Of a stretch of DNA of 64,000 bases, positions 53,720 to 64,000 are shown piece by piece. A model generated the notes under the pieces. It worked only from the letters and a program-made list of their open reading frames with translations, did no database searches and was not told the origin of the DNA. The position numbers and the translations under genes were made by a program. The stretch is from Adenophora triphylla var. japonica. Its lineage: Eukaryota > Streptophyta > Magnoliopsida > Asterales > Campanulaceae. The stretch is taken from NCBI GenBank assembly GCA_022495995.1, contig JAFEMH010000077.1, positions 310,001 to 374,000 on the forward strand, read 5' to 3'. Every line of letters begins with the position of its first letter. Positions within the stretch are counted from its first letter, which is position 1.

Positions 53720-54776
53720 CAGTTGAGCCCTTTATTGTGGTCCTTACATACCATAATGCAGTTGGCAATTCTTCTAGCCACGCGCCGCCTCTTCCTTCCA
53801 AATTCTTGCGCAGGGCGGCAATAATTTGCTTGTTTGCCGCCTCCGCCTGACCATTGCATTGCGGCCTGTACACCGCCGACATCCAATGCTTCACATTCAT
53901 CCTCTGGCACTCAGCGGCAAATTTCTTCCCGAATTGTGTTCCATGATCAGAGACAATGGCCCTGGGTAACCCATATCTACACCAAATGTTTTCTTGAACG
54001 AACTTGATCACATTGTCTTCGCTTATTGTCGCCAGAGCCTTTGCTTCCGTCCATTTTGTAAAGTAATCAACAGCAACGACTACATGCTGACATCCCCCTT
54101 TTGCTTTTGGGAATGTCCCAATCAAATCAATGCCCCACATATCAAAGGGCCATGTCGCGACAATAGGCGTCTGTTCAGTAGCGGGTTCCCGCAGTATATT
54201 CCCAAACCGCTGACATTTCTCGCATTTCCGCACATATTCTTCTGCGTCCTTCCTCAAACTTGGCCAATAATATCCATGGAATAAAACCTTCTCCGCCAGG
54301 GATCTCGCTCCTGGATGCCCACCACAAACACCTTCATGAATTTCAAACAAAACCTTAGCCACTACCCCTGGCTCTACACACCTCATTAATGGCTTTGAAA
54401 AAGATCTTCTATATAAAATTCCATCTTGTAAAGTAAATCGCGGAGAAGTCACCTTCACTAGCTTAGCTCTCTCTTCATCAGGCGGCAGCTCACCCTTGTC
54501 TAGAAAATCTTTCATTTCAGAAACCCAACTTGTCTCTACCTCCCCTATCTCCATGACCATGGGATTGTCAATAGCCGGCAATTCCACATACTCCACCAGT
54601 TGATCTATATCTGCTTCACTTTCTCGATTTCCCGCCGACCTACTCAACGCATCAGCCTTTGAATTCTCTGCCCTATCAACTTGCACAAGTTTCCAAAACT
54701 CAAAACTGCTCAAAATGCTTCTCGCCAGATTGCAATACTTTATCAGATATGAATTCACTACGTACCCCATACTCAC
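53697..54776 (-). pseudogene. RE-D integrase
   Basis: Frame with the end of the second RNase H (VDRAENSKADALSR, last catalytic Asp). Then integrase: zinc site HEGVCGGHPG and CEKCQRF, and catalytic residues in MWGIDLIG, VSDHGTQFGKKF and GQAEAANKQI. It inserts element cDNA into the genome. It ends prematurely after STGETTFAV because of the deletion before the C-terminal domain. The first codons overlap the previous frame, with a frameshift near 54740. Confidence 0.88.
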
Positions 54777-55215
54777 CCCGCACCTGATTCACAATGAGCT
54801 GAGAATCAGAGTGAATTACAATCTTCTTGACACCAATGTCACGAGCAAATTCTATTCCCGCAACCAATGCCTCATATTCCGCCTGATTGTTGGATACAGG
54901 GAACTTGAACCTGAAAGCCTTCTTATACTCGCATTCCAAATCTGGCGAAACCAGCACCATTCCCGCTCCCCCTCTATCTTTTGCAGATGAACCATCTACA
55001 TGTAAAACCCAACAATCCGACAGCCTCTCCTTTTCCTCGGCCAAACTTGACGCCTTTCGCTTTTCTGCCTTCTTCTTCCCGCGCTCCACCACCGTTTCCG
55101 CCTGAGACTTAGTAAATGAAGTCTCAACAATAAAGTCTGCCAATGCTTGTGCCTTTATAGCTCGGCGGGATTCATATCTGATGTCAAACTCCGTCAACTC
55201 AATTGACCACTTCAA
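54700..55215 (-). pseudogene. RE-D second (archaeal-type) RNase H
   Basis: KWSIELTEFDIRYESRRAIK, a basic linker, then the second RNase H: VLHVDGSSAKDRGGAGMVLV (Asp), NNQAEYEALVAG (Glu), HSDSQLIVNQVRG (Asp). The final Asp lies in the next frame. Two RNase H domains in tandem are known for Tat elements. The link to the upstream frame is broken by TAG at 55234-55236. Confidence 0.87.
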
Positions 55216-55236
55216 CAGCCTTCCCGCGGAATCCGG

Positions 55237-56394
55237 CTACTGCAAAATCTTCCTTAAGGGAGCATCAGTCAAAACAACAATCGTATGAGCGACAAAATAC
55301 GCCCTCAACTTCCTTGCCGCCGCCACCAAAGCATAAGCTAACTTATCGGCATTGAAATATCTTGATTCCACCTCACTCAATGCCTTAGAACCATAATACA
55401 CAGGCCTTTGAATTCCTCCGTCTTCTCTCACCAACACTGCAGCAACAGCGTAGTCAGAAGCTGCCAAGTAAACAAACAATTCTTCCCCCTCCACAGGGCT
55501 ACTCAACAATGGTGGCTTCCCTAAATAATATTTAATTTCTTCAAAAGCTACCCCGCACTCCTCGCTCCACTCGAATTTCTTCCCGCCCTTTAACACCTTG
55601 AAAAACGGCAAACATCTCTCCGCCGATTTCGAAATAAACCTTCCCAAGGCAATGATCCTCCCATTCAGCCGCTGGATCTCACGGATAGATTTTGGTGTCG
55701 ACATGTCTAACAACGCCTGAATTTTTTCGGGATTGGCCTCAATCCCGCGCCTGTTTACCAAAAATCCCAAAAATTTTCCTACAGTTACACCAAATGTGCA
55801 TTTACTTGGATTCAACTTCATGGAATTCCTCCTCAAGTTCTCGAAAGTCTCGGCCAGATCTAGCACATGATTGTTCTCCTTAGACTTGATCACCATATCA
55901 TCAATGTATGCTTCCATATTTCGCCCAATTTGTGACTTAAACACCTCATTCACCATTCTCTGGTAAGTCACCCCCGCATTCTTCAAGCCAAAAGGCATCA
56001 TTTTGTAACAAAAATTTCCCATTGGAGTTCTAAACGCTGTCTTCGCCTTATCCTCCTCCGCCATCTTGATCTGGTGATATCCCGAATAGGCGTCAATAAA
56101 ACCGAACACCTTGTGACCAGCGATGGAATCCACCAACTTATCAATCTTGGGCAAAGGATAACAATCCTTGGGACATGTCGTATTCAAATCAGTGAAATCA
56201 ATGCACATCCTCCACTTCTTATTTGACTTCAAAACCATCACCGGACAAGCTAACCAAACTGGGTATTGAATCTTTTCAATTATTCCCGCCTTCAACAGCT
56301 TCTCCACCTCCTCCATGACAGCCAACTCTTTCTCTGGTGACAAATGCCTCACCTTCTGCTTAAATGGCTCTATATTAGGACAGCGTTCAAACAA
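55237..56394 (-). pseudogene. RE-D reverse transcriptase and RNase H
   Basis: 386 codons. RT fingers and palm: WRMCIDFTDLNTTCPKD, GFIDAYSGYHQIK (Asp101), FCYKMMPFGLKNAGVTYQ, YIDD (163-166). The first RNase H follows, LFVYLAASDYAVAAVLVRED and VYYGSKALSEVESRYF. It stops at TAG just after LRKILQ, where relatives read on into PES/PDSAG, so the stop is a lesion. The N-terminal RT part upstream of 56394 is out of frame. Confidence 0.9.
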
Positions 56395-56399
56395 TGCAG

Positions 56400-56909
56400 G
56401 GCGACATTCTCATCAATGCCCCTCATATCCTCAGGCCTCCAGGCAAAGACGTCCAAATTTCCTTTAAAAATTCAATTAAGCACTCCCGCTCTTCCCGCGA
56501 CAACTGCTTGCCAATCTTTATTTTCTGCTCTAGGAAATGACAATTGATTTCTACCTCCTCCAATTCTTCTCCCGCCTGGATATCTGGCTCATCCCGCACT
56601 TGCAGGGTTTCCACCTCTATCCTTTTCCTTTTCCTCACATTGGCGACACCGGAAACTACGGGGTCGTGCAAAGGTATTTCCTGTAGGCCTCCCTTGGACA
56701 TCTTCCACCTCAATAACTTCACAATCATCATCAGATTCACCTACAGGCACCTCAACACTTCCCTCAACAATCTCCTCAATTCTTGGTTCATCCATACGTA
56801 CCACCCTCACAACCCTGGCATAACTTAAGTTGGGTGTTACATCCACCATCTCTATTGCCAAATGGTTTCCTTCGTCAGCCTCATCTCGCCCAACCATGCC
56901 GAAATCAAA
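56400..56909 (-). pseudogene. RE-D protease-RT linker
   Basis: Two overlapping frames (56897-56589 and 56740-56423), acidic and Glu/Val-rich (VEVPVGESDDDCEVIEVEDV; EELEEVEINCHFLEQKIKIG), the latter ending near LREERECLIEFLK-like sequence that precedes RT. A TAA at 56910-56912 and a frameshift disconnect it from both neighbours. Confidence 0.65.
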
Positions 56910-57599
56910 TTATCGCCACCTCTCCATCTCATGCGTGCCTTCTCGCTGAATTTTGGAATCAGACTCCTGCTCATTCATCATGTCTATTTCCCGCTCTCCT
57001 CCAAATTTCCACGTCGCCAATTCTGATACACGGCTTGTCTCCTCCATCACCATAGCTGTGCCATTTCTCATACTGTCCGTCATCTCCCAATTGGAATCAT
57101 CATTGGTCACCTCCACAATCTTGACCATGTTTATCTTCAATGGACTAGATTCAACTTTGGTAGTCATTGAAGTTGTGTTCTCCATCTTAGCTTTCAACAT
57201 TTCCTTTTGCTTTCTCACTACTGTGATTGCCTCACTCTTCAAGCAACCTATCCCATTGGCGGTGGGATACTTCACCCTTTGATGAGGAATTGACAAAACC
57301 ATCTCAAAACTTAACATGAACGGAATTCCCGCTATGGCGTTGTAAGGAGACACGAGATCAATCACCATGAACTCTACATTCTCGCATCTCGCCAACTTTC
57401 CCTCTCCTATCTCAACATCCAACATGATGGTGCCCTTGACCTTGACAGAATGATTGGTAAAGCCCTCAAGGTATCCCTTATGAGGCACCAAATTTGCCTC
57501 AGTATAGTTCATCCTTTTAAAAGCATCATAATAAAGCACATTCCTACTTGCTCCAGAGTCCACCATAACTCGCTGCACAATATTATTGCCTGGATACAT
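56910..57599 (-). pseudogene. RE-D aspartic protease
   Basis: Catalytic D-S-G in QRVMVDSGASRNVLYYDAFK (Asp at residue 14), then LEGFTNHSVKVKGTIMLDVE, SPYNAIAGIPFMLSFEMVLS and IPHQRVKYPTANG. It would cleave Gag-Pol. Closely related to the RE-C protease at 9463-10095. Ends at TAA with the frame still open beyond. Confidence 0.88.
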
Positions 57600-57630
57600 C
57601 GTGATGATAATTGGGCGACTCCCATGACTC

Positions 57631-58392
57631 TTAGTAACTTGACCAATTCTCGCTGGAGAAAGCGATTACTCTGTCTTGGCTGGCGGGAAACTGAGGAACG
57701 TCAAAAGTATGCGTTAAAGTCATGATTTGATTATTCAATTGGGACACACTGGGCAATGGGTCATGGATGACATCTACCAAATTTATTTCTGGCCTACGTT
57801 GATCGTCCCGCCCAACATTCTCCTCCAAATACTCCTGCAGGAAACCTCTATCAATCCTCCCTTGAATTAATCTCCTCAAATTATAACAATCATCAGTCTT
57901 GTGCCCCTTATCCTTGTGAAATTCGCAATAACTATTATGGTCTTTCGCCGCATCCGTTCCGATTACAATGGGAAAAGGCTCAGGCAAATTCACTTTCTTC
58001 AATATCTCGCTAATAGGAGTGTTCAATCGGCTATACTTAATGGCCGTCTTTGGCTTAAACTCTCTCTGACCCCCCATGCGTCCATCTCCTCGACCTCCGC
58101 TTTCTCCCGCCTGACTTGCCCCTCTATTGCCGCCAGATCCTCTCCTATCATCTCGCACCACTTCCACCTTTTCACTTGTTACTTTCTTGGCCGCCTGGTT
58201 TGTCGCTGGAGTCCCTTTAGTCTTAACTCTAGCCCCACTACAAAATCCCCTGACTCTTTCATACAACTCCCCCGTAGTCTTCGGCAACCTCATTCCTAGC
58301 TCCTGTTTGAAGTGACCTGGCTGCAAACTGGTGTTATATAACATAATTATCTCGCCTTGAGTGATGTCAGCAACTTGATTGGCCACTCCCAT
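57631..58392 (-). pseudogene. RE-D Gag, C-terminal part with zinc knuckle
   Basis: Continues the capsid (GVANQVADITQGEIIMLYNT; MRLPKTTGELYERVRGF). Then a Gly/Arg-rich stretch and a CX2HX4HX4C knuckle (CEFHKDKGHKTDDC), expected to bind RNA. It is separated from the previous part by TAG at 58418-58420 in the same frame. Confidence 0.85.
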
Positions 58393-58419
58393 GAACCTGT
58401 CTGTGAAAGTCGCAATCCC

Positions 58420-58869
58420 CTATCCATCCTTTTGCTTGAGGCTGCACAACTCCGTTTTTGAGCCCATTTGTGATCCTGAAGCACTAAATCTCGCTAAGAA
58501 TTTCTCCTTGAAATCTTGATACCCCATTATAGAATCTTCGAGCTGTGCTATGAACCATTCCAATGCATGATCCGCCAGAGTGCTCACCAAAGCTCGGCAT
58601 AGTACTGCCTCATTTTCAGTCAACAATGACATTGTCGCTTCAAATCCTCCAATGTGGGTTATTGCTCTAGTCTTTCCAGAATAACTTGACAAAGTGGGCA
58701 TGCGGAAGCTTGGGTCTGGGGCTACACCTTTGATACTCTGAATGAATGGAGCCAAGAAAGGCTTTTTTCCTTCCACTTTCTTTGTTCCCGCCTCTAATTC
58801 CCTAATTTTCTTTGCCATCTCAGCCATCTCACTTTTCCTCCTCTTCCTTCTTAGCCTTCTCCATCTCAT
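58420..58869 (-). pseudogene. RE-D Gag, capsid part
   Basis: PFLAPFIQSIKGVAPDPSFR, then the Retrotrans_gag core AVLCRALVSTLADHALEWFI, LEDSIMGYQDFKEKFLARFS. The frame differs from the N-terminal part (shift near 58850). It ends at TAG directly before GIATFTDRF, the usual continuation. Confidence 0.85.
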
Positions 58870-59719
58870 TTGCCCTGGCCAATCTTGCGGCCTTCAAGGC
58901 ATCTGCAAGCTTCTCGGCATCAGCCGCCCTTGCAGCCTCTGTGGCCCTCAGCTCCCTTTCCTTCTCATATTCTCTATCCTTCCTTTGTTGCCGCCTTCGC
59001 TCCCTATCCCGCAGCGACTTCTCACGATGCCGCCTATCATCATGATGTCGTGATAGCTGAGACCTCTCCTTGGCATAACAGTTTTTATCAGGGGCGTGTT
59101 CCTCGTCGTGCGTTGAGCCACTGGATTCATTACTATCATATTCAAAGTAATAGGATTCTTCTTTAGAGTTGCCCGAATTGTGGTATATTTTCTTTCTCTT
59201 CTTCTTCCTTTTTCCCAAGACATCATCCCACCTACGGTTTTCTGCCAATCTTCTGGGTGGCGACATATCCACATCCCTCCTTGGCCTATTAGCCACACTG
59301 GCGCTGACCTCTCGATCTTGCCTACCGGCATGGACCCTTCCCGCTTGTCCACCCAATAAATCCTCAGGAATATGGGAAGGCTCCACGTTCAACTCCTTCA
59401 ATTGTTGATTATTGGCGAGAATTCGCATCCACGCCTCATTATCTGCCCTCAACTTTTCAATCCTCTCCCTTACTGCTGCATCCTTTGACTCCGCGGGAAC
59501 TTGCCCTTCATCTACTGCCTTGGCTTTCTCAATTCTTGCTCTATCATCTAGCTCTCTAGCTCGCCTTACGGTAGAGTCAGTCTGTGAGGTATGGGCCTCT
59601 ACCTCCTCTACCTCCTCGCCAGACCTTGCCTCAGCACGACCTTCCTTAGCATTGGGGGTTGCCAACATCAGGTTTTGAGCTGCCTTAGAAGGGGTAGCCT
59701 TATCTTGCCCCATCACCAT
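58829..59719 (-). pseudogene. RE-D Gag, N-terminal part
   Basis: Start ATG 59719 (MVMGQDKATPSKAAQN). About 295 residues, strongly charged, with KRKKKRKKIYHNSGNSKEES, an Arg-rich RRHREKSLRDRERRRQQRK segment, and an alpha-helical Ala/Glu/Lys tail. Coiled-coil potential at the end. The frame shifts before the capsid. Confidence 0.8.
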
Positions 59720-60128
59720 GGCTCACCAGTAAACAAATAGACACCTTTGGCAAAAACTCTACACCAAATAACACCTTTTTACAATAAAGCAACAATTCTG
59801 ACAACTTTACAAGTTATTCTTCTGACCACCAGACACCTTTGCACCATACATTAATTAGCCAATCAACATTTACTACCAAGGACAATCCTTATGACACCCT
59901 AAAATAAATACAACATCAGTCCTCCAAACACCCTCTGACCAAAACAACCTGGAAATCCTCCTTGGTTATCAAACCAACTAGCATTTACTCCTTCAACCAA
60001 AATGACAATAAAGATCCTCTAGGCTCCACCAGGAGCAAGCAAACAGTGACACCACTCTCTAACTCACGTGGCGAAATAAGCTAACAATCTTCCAAACTCC
60101 ACCAAACCACCCAAAGAAGAACATTCAG
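59720..60128 (-). other. RE-D 5' leader, no gene
   Basis: About 410 bp between primer site and gag start. Nothing recognised. Confidence 0.7.
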
Positions 60129-60146
60129 GTCCCGGCAACGGAACCA
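60129..60146 (-). promoter_or_regulatory. primer binding site, tRNA-Glu
   Basis: Minus strand TGGTTCCGTTGCCGGGAC, two bases inside the 5' LTR. It is the complement of the 3' end (with CCA) of plant tRNA-Glu as I recall it. This differs from RE-B, which uses tRNA-Arg. Confidence 0.75.
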
Positions 60147-60148
60147 AC

Positions 60149-60952
60149 TGATGCTACACTGAAAAATGGTGTTGCACAGGAACTGGACCTCCAGCTACTC
60201 CAAAGGATACTCCGGCTAGTCTTCTTGGGATGGCTCACCTTGGATCCTACACACATGCAAACAATGGTGAACTAAACCGGGGGAAGCTCCGGTAAAGCCC
60301 CTCCGGCGTGAGAATAAGTAATGGTTTCTCAAGATAAAAAGATGATGTTAATGGAGATAATAGATAGAGAGTTTAGAAAGAGGAAAAAACGTACATAATA
60401 AGGTAGCCTCTCACGGTTTTATACCAAGGTACAGTCATAGGCCATACTCATTTTGAACACGTGTCAATTCACCACGTTTTGTCAGTCAACTGCCCTCAGA
60501 GTTGATGAAAAAGTACTATCCACCCCATCATGTCACACTGTTGACATCATGGGGGGGGGTCCATGTGGCAGATCCATTATCACCCATTATCTAATAGTCA
60601 AACTTGTCGCCAAGCGACCATCTTACTAAAGGATCATATTATCGTGACTGCACAGTCAGTCTCATGTTACGGGCGTGTGAAGGCTCTACCGGCCATGCCG
60701 CTTCCCGCCCTAGACACCCCTCACTTACTCTTACGCTTTATACGTAATCTTCTCGCTTAGCGTGATCTTGTCTCCCAATTGGAGAAAAACATTTTCCAAC
60801 CATCTTATTATTCGAGATTACCTTAAACACATAGAACCCCGCCCTATACTACTAGGCCCTCTAAGTCCATTGACCCCCTTTGTACTGTTCAAACCCAATC
60901 ATATATTCCATAATCACTTCAAAACCCAATCATATATTCCATAATCACTTCA
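60149..60952 (-). mobile_element. 5' LTR of RE-D
   Basis: 804 bp, sense TGAAGTGATTATGG to GTAGCATCA. Near-identical to 47789-48594, and without the 44-bp terminal duplication seen there. Confidence 0.95.
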
Positions 60953-60957
60953 AATCA

Positions 60958-61477
60958 TGTTATTGTTGCTTGTACCAAAAAATAAATAAATCATATTATT
61001 GTTGTTACTTGTGGATTGTCGAATTGAAAATACAGATTCCTACGTAAGAGTTGATTTCTTTGTAGCTAGGATGGCAATTGTTTCCCGTGGAATCATAACT
61101 AATTAAAACGCAATTGCTGATCTATGTGGTATGCCATATGCGAATTACTTTATCTATGTGTGTTAATGGAGGAAAATGAGTGTTTTGTGGGTGTACAGAG
61201 TTTGCCAAGGTTATTGACTAAAACATAGGTTGTTTCTGCTTTGAATATAGTGAGCAACATATAATGTTGGTGCAACGATGGTGGCAATGGGGGTTGTGTG
61301 AAGCTGTTGTAGTGGTCGCGGTTGTGGTGGTGTCGTGGCGTTTTGCCACCAATTGTTTCCTAGCGTTGTTTTGGTCAAATTTCAACAAGTGTATTTCGAT
61401 GAGAAGAAAAATGACTAAAGTGATATGAATCTAGGTACAATGATTATCAAGTTGAATAGAAATGGACACAAGATGTT
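60958..61477. other. host flank of RE-D and RE-E, continuation of R2
   Basis: Starts TGTTATTGTTGC, which completes R2 after removal of RE-D. Contains a GTGGTGG-rich stretch near 61270-61350. No gene seen. Confidence 0.6.
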
Positions 61478-61961
61478 TGTTGACTAGGGAAAGCCCTTGA
61501 ACAACTTGTTCGCCGGCATAAAACCCCGGGAGGTTTTGGTACCTGCCTTGATCAGAAGTTTACTAAGTGTTTTTGGTGATTACAATGCTAAGAGCGTATT
61601 CAAAGGGAGCTTAAGCTAGAGTGAACGTGTGTGCCAAATACAGTGTTTGATCCCTTTTATACCTCAAATAACGGCTAATTCACAAAGAGAAAAGATAGGC
61701 CTAAAATCTCGGGAGTAATGCTGATCTTGTTGAGATATATTCGCCATTTGTTGTTGAGGGAGGAGATAACGATTTGTTGCTGAGGAAACGTCTTTGAATT
61801 GGTCTTCACTTCCTTTGACACGTTCCCTGAAAAATAGGGTTAACGTAACTATGTTCCAACTGCGAGAAGATCAAGTTGTAGTAGAACAACTCAAGTTCGT
61901 TAGTACCAAGTTGTTTGATGCAAGTTGTAAACAAATTGATTTAAAAACATAGGGCCCAACA
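61478..61961 (-). mobile_element. 3' LTR of RE-E
   Basis: 484 bp, + strand TGTTGACTAGGG to AGGGCCCAACA, so the termini are inverted repeats. A TATA-like TATAAAAGG lies near 61660 on the minus strand. It is followed at 61962-61974 by the complement of a polypurine tract (ATTGCCCCCAAAC). The partner LTR is beyond the window. Confidence 0.72.
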
Positions 61962-61974
61962 ATTGCCCCCAAAC
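61962..61974 (-). promoter_or_regulatory. polypurine tract of RE-E
   Basis: Minus strand GTTTGGGGGCAAT directly before the LTR start TGTTGGGCCC. Confidence 0.6.
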
Positions 61975-62335
61975 TTTTTGAATTTTAAAATGAGGAATAT
62001 AAAGTGACAAAAAATTTAAAAAGTTTGCCAAAAATGGACTGTGATATACGGCGGTTTTTAAAACGAAAGGATTTTGATGGGACGGTTACTGGTAGTTCCA
62101 AGGCAAAAGTCATGATTCTTTTTGGAGTCCCAACCGCTTTCAATCTCTTTAAATAAATACAGTCCCTCTTCAACTCTCTCTTTCACAAAATCAAAAACGT
62201 AGTTTTAACAGAGGTTTCTAGAGAAAGAACCAAGGAAGACTATTTTCGAGAGAGAAAACCAAGTAGAAATTTCCGGTGAGTTTCTCGCTTCAACATAATT
62301 TTCTCTCTGTAATTTGTTGTTTCGCTTTTGAAAAA
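61975..62335 (+). promoter_or_regulatory. promoter and leader of the RE-E antisense gene
   Basis: A TATA-like TTTAAATAAATA at 62148-62159 and a C/T-rich leader precede ATG 62336 by about 180 bp. Confidence 0.5.
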
Positions 62336-62911
62336 ATGGGTCGAAAGAAATTCGTTGTTATCGAGAGTGACGAGGGTTTGCCTGAGGGTTTCATAACCCA
62401 AAATTTGCTGAAAGAACCCGATAATGAAAAATGCTTGATTCCTAAGGCTAACCTAGAAATCATTAAGAAAAATCATGCCATGCCCTACGAAACCATCTTC
62501 TTCACCCACCCTGATTTGACTTCTGAATGCTATTCCCCTATTTGGGTATGCTTCCCGGAATATCCCTTTGTTATAGGCTTAAAATTTCCTTTCCCCGACT
62601 TGATCACCGAATTCTTTTCCTGCACCAAACTTAACTATGCCCAACTGATGCCTCAAGGTTGGAGATATTTGCAAACCCTAGTTAAATTAGGAGAGAGGAC
62701 CGATCTGAATGTTGGGTTAGAAGAATTGGCGTACACCATGGATTTAAGGGGTTTTGGTCCTGGAAGGTTACATTTTAGGGTTAAGAGTGGTGAGCCTATT
62801 TTGATCTCCAACAATGATCCTGGCGATGAGGGTGGAAGAATAAGTTTTTCTTTGCAAGGAGAGATACCTTGGGTCACGAGGAGGGTGTAATTTCCAAGTG
62901 GAGGTTTCAAG
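62336..62911 (+). pseudogene. RE-E antisense gene, exon 1: Transposase_28-like domain
   Basis: ATG 62336 (MGRKKFVVIESDEGLPEGF). The transposon-domain pattern appears as VIGLKFPFPDLITEFFSCTK and YAQLMPQGWRYLQTLVKLGE. The frame ends at TAA 62888, but shifting one base near 62868 gives EEGVISKWRFQ up to a GT donor at 62912, which joins exon 2 in phase. I infer a one-base deletion. It runs opposite to the RE-E LTR sense, like the genes in RE-C and RE-D. Function unknown. Confidence 0.7.
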
Positions 62912-62988
62912 GTAGTGCAAATAATTTTTTCTATTCTACTAATGTTTCTTAACACTTTGATAGCTAACCACTAAAATTACCTTTGTAG

Positions 62989-63174
62989 AAGTTGCTAAGT
63001 TGTCGGACTTATTTCCGGGGCAAGAAGGGACGAAAGAAAACGTAAACCAGCTTTTCAAATTGGGTGCATCCGATAGGACCTTTAAGGCATTCCCTGTTGA
63101 GTTCTCTGTCGAAGGGGTTGAAGGTGAGGCAGAAGTTGAACCTGAAGAAAATCTACCCCAAGCTTACTCGAAAT
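62989..63174 (+). CDS. RE-E antisense gene, exon 2
   Basis: After the acceptor CTTTGTAG: VAKLSDLFPGQEGTKENVNQ, FKLGASDRTFKAFPVEFS, then an acidic stretch. Two donors are possible, 63175 or 63183. Only the first joins exon 3 in its long open frame. Confidence 0.6.
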
Positions 63175-63264
63175 GTCTACAGGTTTGATACCTCAAAATC
63201 TCTGTATCTTTCGCAAGTCGTTCTAATCTTCCAGTTATCTCAATTTCTTATTTCCTTATTGCAG

Positions 63265-64000
63265 CTACACGATCCAAATCCAACGTGAGTGCTGGTGACT
63301 TAATGGCTGCAGCTAAGGCAAAGAGGATTGCCAAGAAGGAAAGTAAGCCTCCAACTCCAATGTCTATGGCCTCTAGTTCTGATTTGAATGCTTCCAAGAA
63401 GAAGGAGGAAGCGAAGAAAAGGAAGCTATCAGAAGCTGAGGCTACGGATGCGAATGATGATTGTGATATGGTGAAAGCAAGGAAGAAGTTAAAAGATGCG
63501 ATAGCATGTTTTGTTGATAAGGTAAAACGAGGAAACCTGAACCTTGCCCAAGATTTGATGAGTGCTAACACTTCTTTTACTCAGGTTGCGGATAGTATGT
63601 GTCCTATCATGGACCAGTTCGATGTTTTGAAGATCAAAGCAGCCAAGTACAACTGTGAAGCCGAGGAATACAAGGAACAAGCCAACAAGAATGCTGGGGA
63701 GATAGAGAAGTTGAAGAAAAACATTGAGACTGCGAAGAAGGAGTTTGAAGTTGCCAGGGCCGAGAAAGTGAAGGAGAATGAAGCCCACGAAAAGGAACTT
63801 GATGCTGCAAAAGAGGACTTCAAGTTCAACGCTACCAAAGTGGTGTTTGAAGCCAAAATCCAACTTATGGAAGAGTATAAGAATGGGTTGGCTCCGGATT
63901 GGAATGTGGAGGAAGAAAAAAGATCCTTGGAAGACTTTATTGGTGAACCAGCAGATGGGGGAGAGGTGAACTCCGCGGCTCTTGAAGCTCTGGTTGATGA
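63265..64000 (+). CDS. RE-E antisense gene, exon 3: coiled coil, runs off the window
   Basis: After the acceptor TTATTGCAG: TRSKSNVSAGDLMAAAKAKR, a basic KKKEEAKKRKLSEAE cluster, then a Lys/Glu/Ala coiled coil (EYKEQANKNAGEIEKLKKNI; KELDAAKEDFKFNATKV). Open to the end of the window. Same exon order as in RE-D: transposon-like domain, acidic or basic linker, coiled coil. Confidence 0.7.

Larger units (their letters stand above)
47745..60952 (-). mobile_element. RE-D: full-length Tat-lineage Ty3/gypsy element
   Basis: 13.2 kb with 5-bp target duplication AATCA at 47740-47744 and 60953-60957. Minus-strand order: 5' LTR, tRNA-Glu primer site, gag, protease, RT-RNase H, second RNase H, integrase, tandem array, antisense three-exon gene, polypurine tract, 3' LTR. 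LTRs differ at about 16 positions by eye, so insertion is recent. Several stops and frameshifts make it probably non-autonomous. Confidence 0.95.

Noticed and set aside
50099..58420. Possible UAG readthrough code in RE-D (three TAG stops in gag, RNase H and antisense gene)
   Set aside because: A TAA and several frameshifts also interrupt the same element, so ordinary decay explains it.

Overview
The window looks like repeat-rich nuclear DNA of a flowering plant, probably a eudicot. I see no intact ordinary host gene. The evidence is several Ty3/gypsy retroelements of the Tat/Ogre type, 14 Stowaway-like MITEs, a Tourist-like MITE, two nested Mutator-like elements, a Helitron relic, a hAT-type MITE, and a transduced fragment of a plant molybdate transporter (MOT1) gene. 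The species cannot be named from this sequence.

Layout. I name the retroelements RE-A to RE-E. 1-12763 is mostly RE-A, a decayed + strand element: gag relic, three tandem arrays, 3' UTR, 3' LTR. Embedded in its last array is a displaced 2.9 kb block (7498-10377) holding part of an LTR and the protease/RT half of another element. 12764-20841 is RE-B, a minus-strand Ogre-like element: protease, gag, leader, tRNA-Arg primer site, 1.7 kb 5' LTR. RE-B sits exactly at the RT/RNase H boundary of RE-C, whose + strand RNase H, second RNase H and integrase follow at 20842-22962. Downstream in RE-C are antisense multi-exon genes (24135-30402, duplicated in tandem) and a 3' LTR at 30990-31832.

31833-43700 is AT-rich DNA crowded with MITEs. 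At 36295-40459 lies a Pack-MULE (9-bp target duplication) carrying about 180 N-terminal codons of MOT1. That fragment is split by a second long-TIR Mutator-like element (36765-39789) with palindromic subterminal repeats. 43725-47744 holds a duplicated host segment. One copy contains a hAT MITE and ends at a Helitron 3' terminus; the other is a natural empty site for both.

47745-60952 is RE-D, a complete, young, minus-strand Tat element: 5-bp target duplications, LTRs about 98% alike by eye count, tRNA-Glu primer site, gag, protease, RT, two RNase H domains, integrase, a hairpin-forming 3' UTR array and an antisense three-exon gene. Its proteins carry several stops and frameshifts. From 61478 to the window end is RE-E: LTR, polypurine tract and another antisense gene.

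The recurring theme is the antisense gene. RE-C, RE-D and RE-E each carry, opposite to gag-pol and next to the 3' LTR, an intron-containing gene with its own TATA-like box. It encodes a putative gypsy-type transposon domain (Transposase_28-like) followed by a coiled coil.
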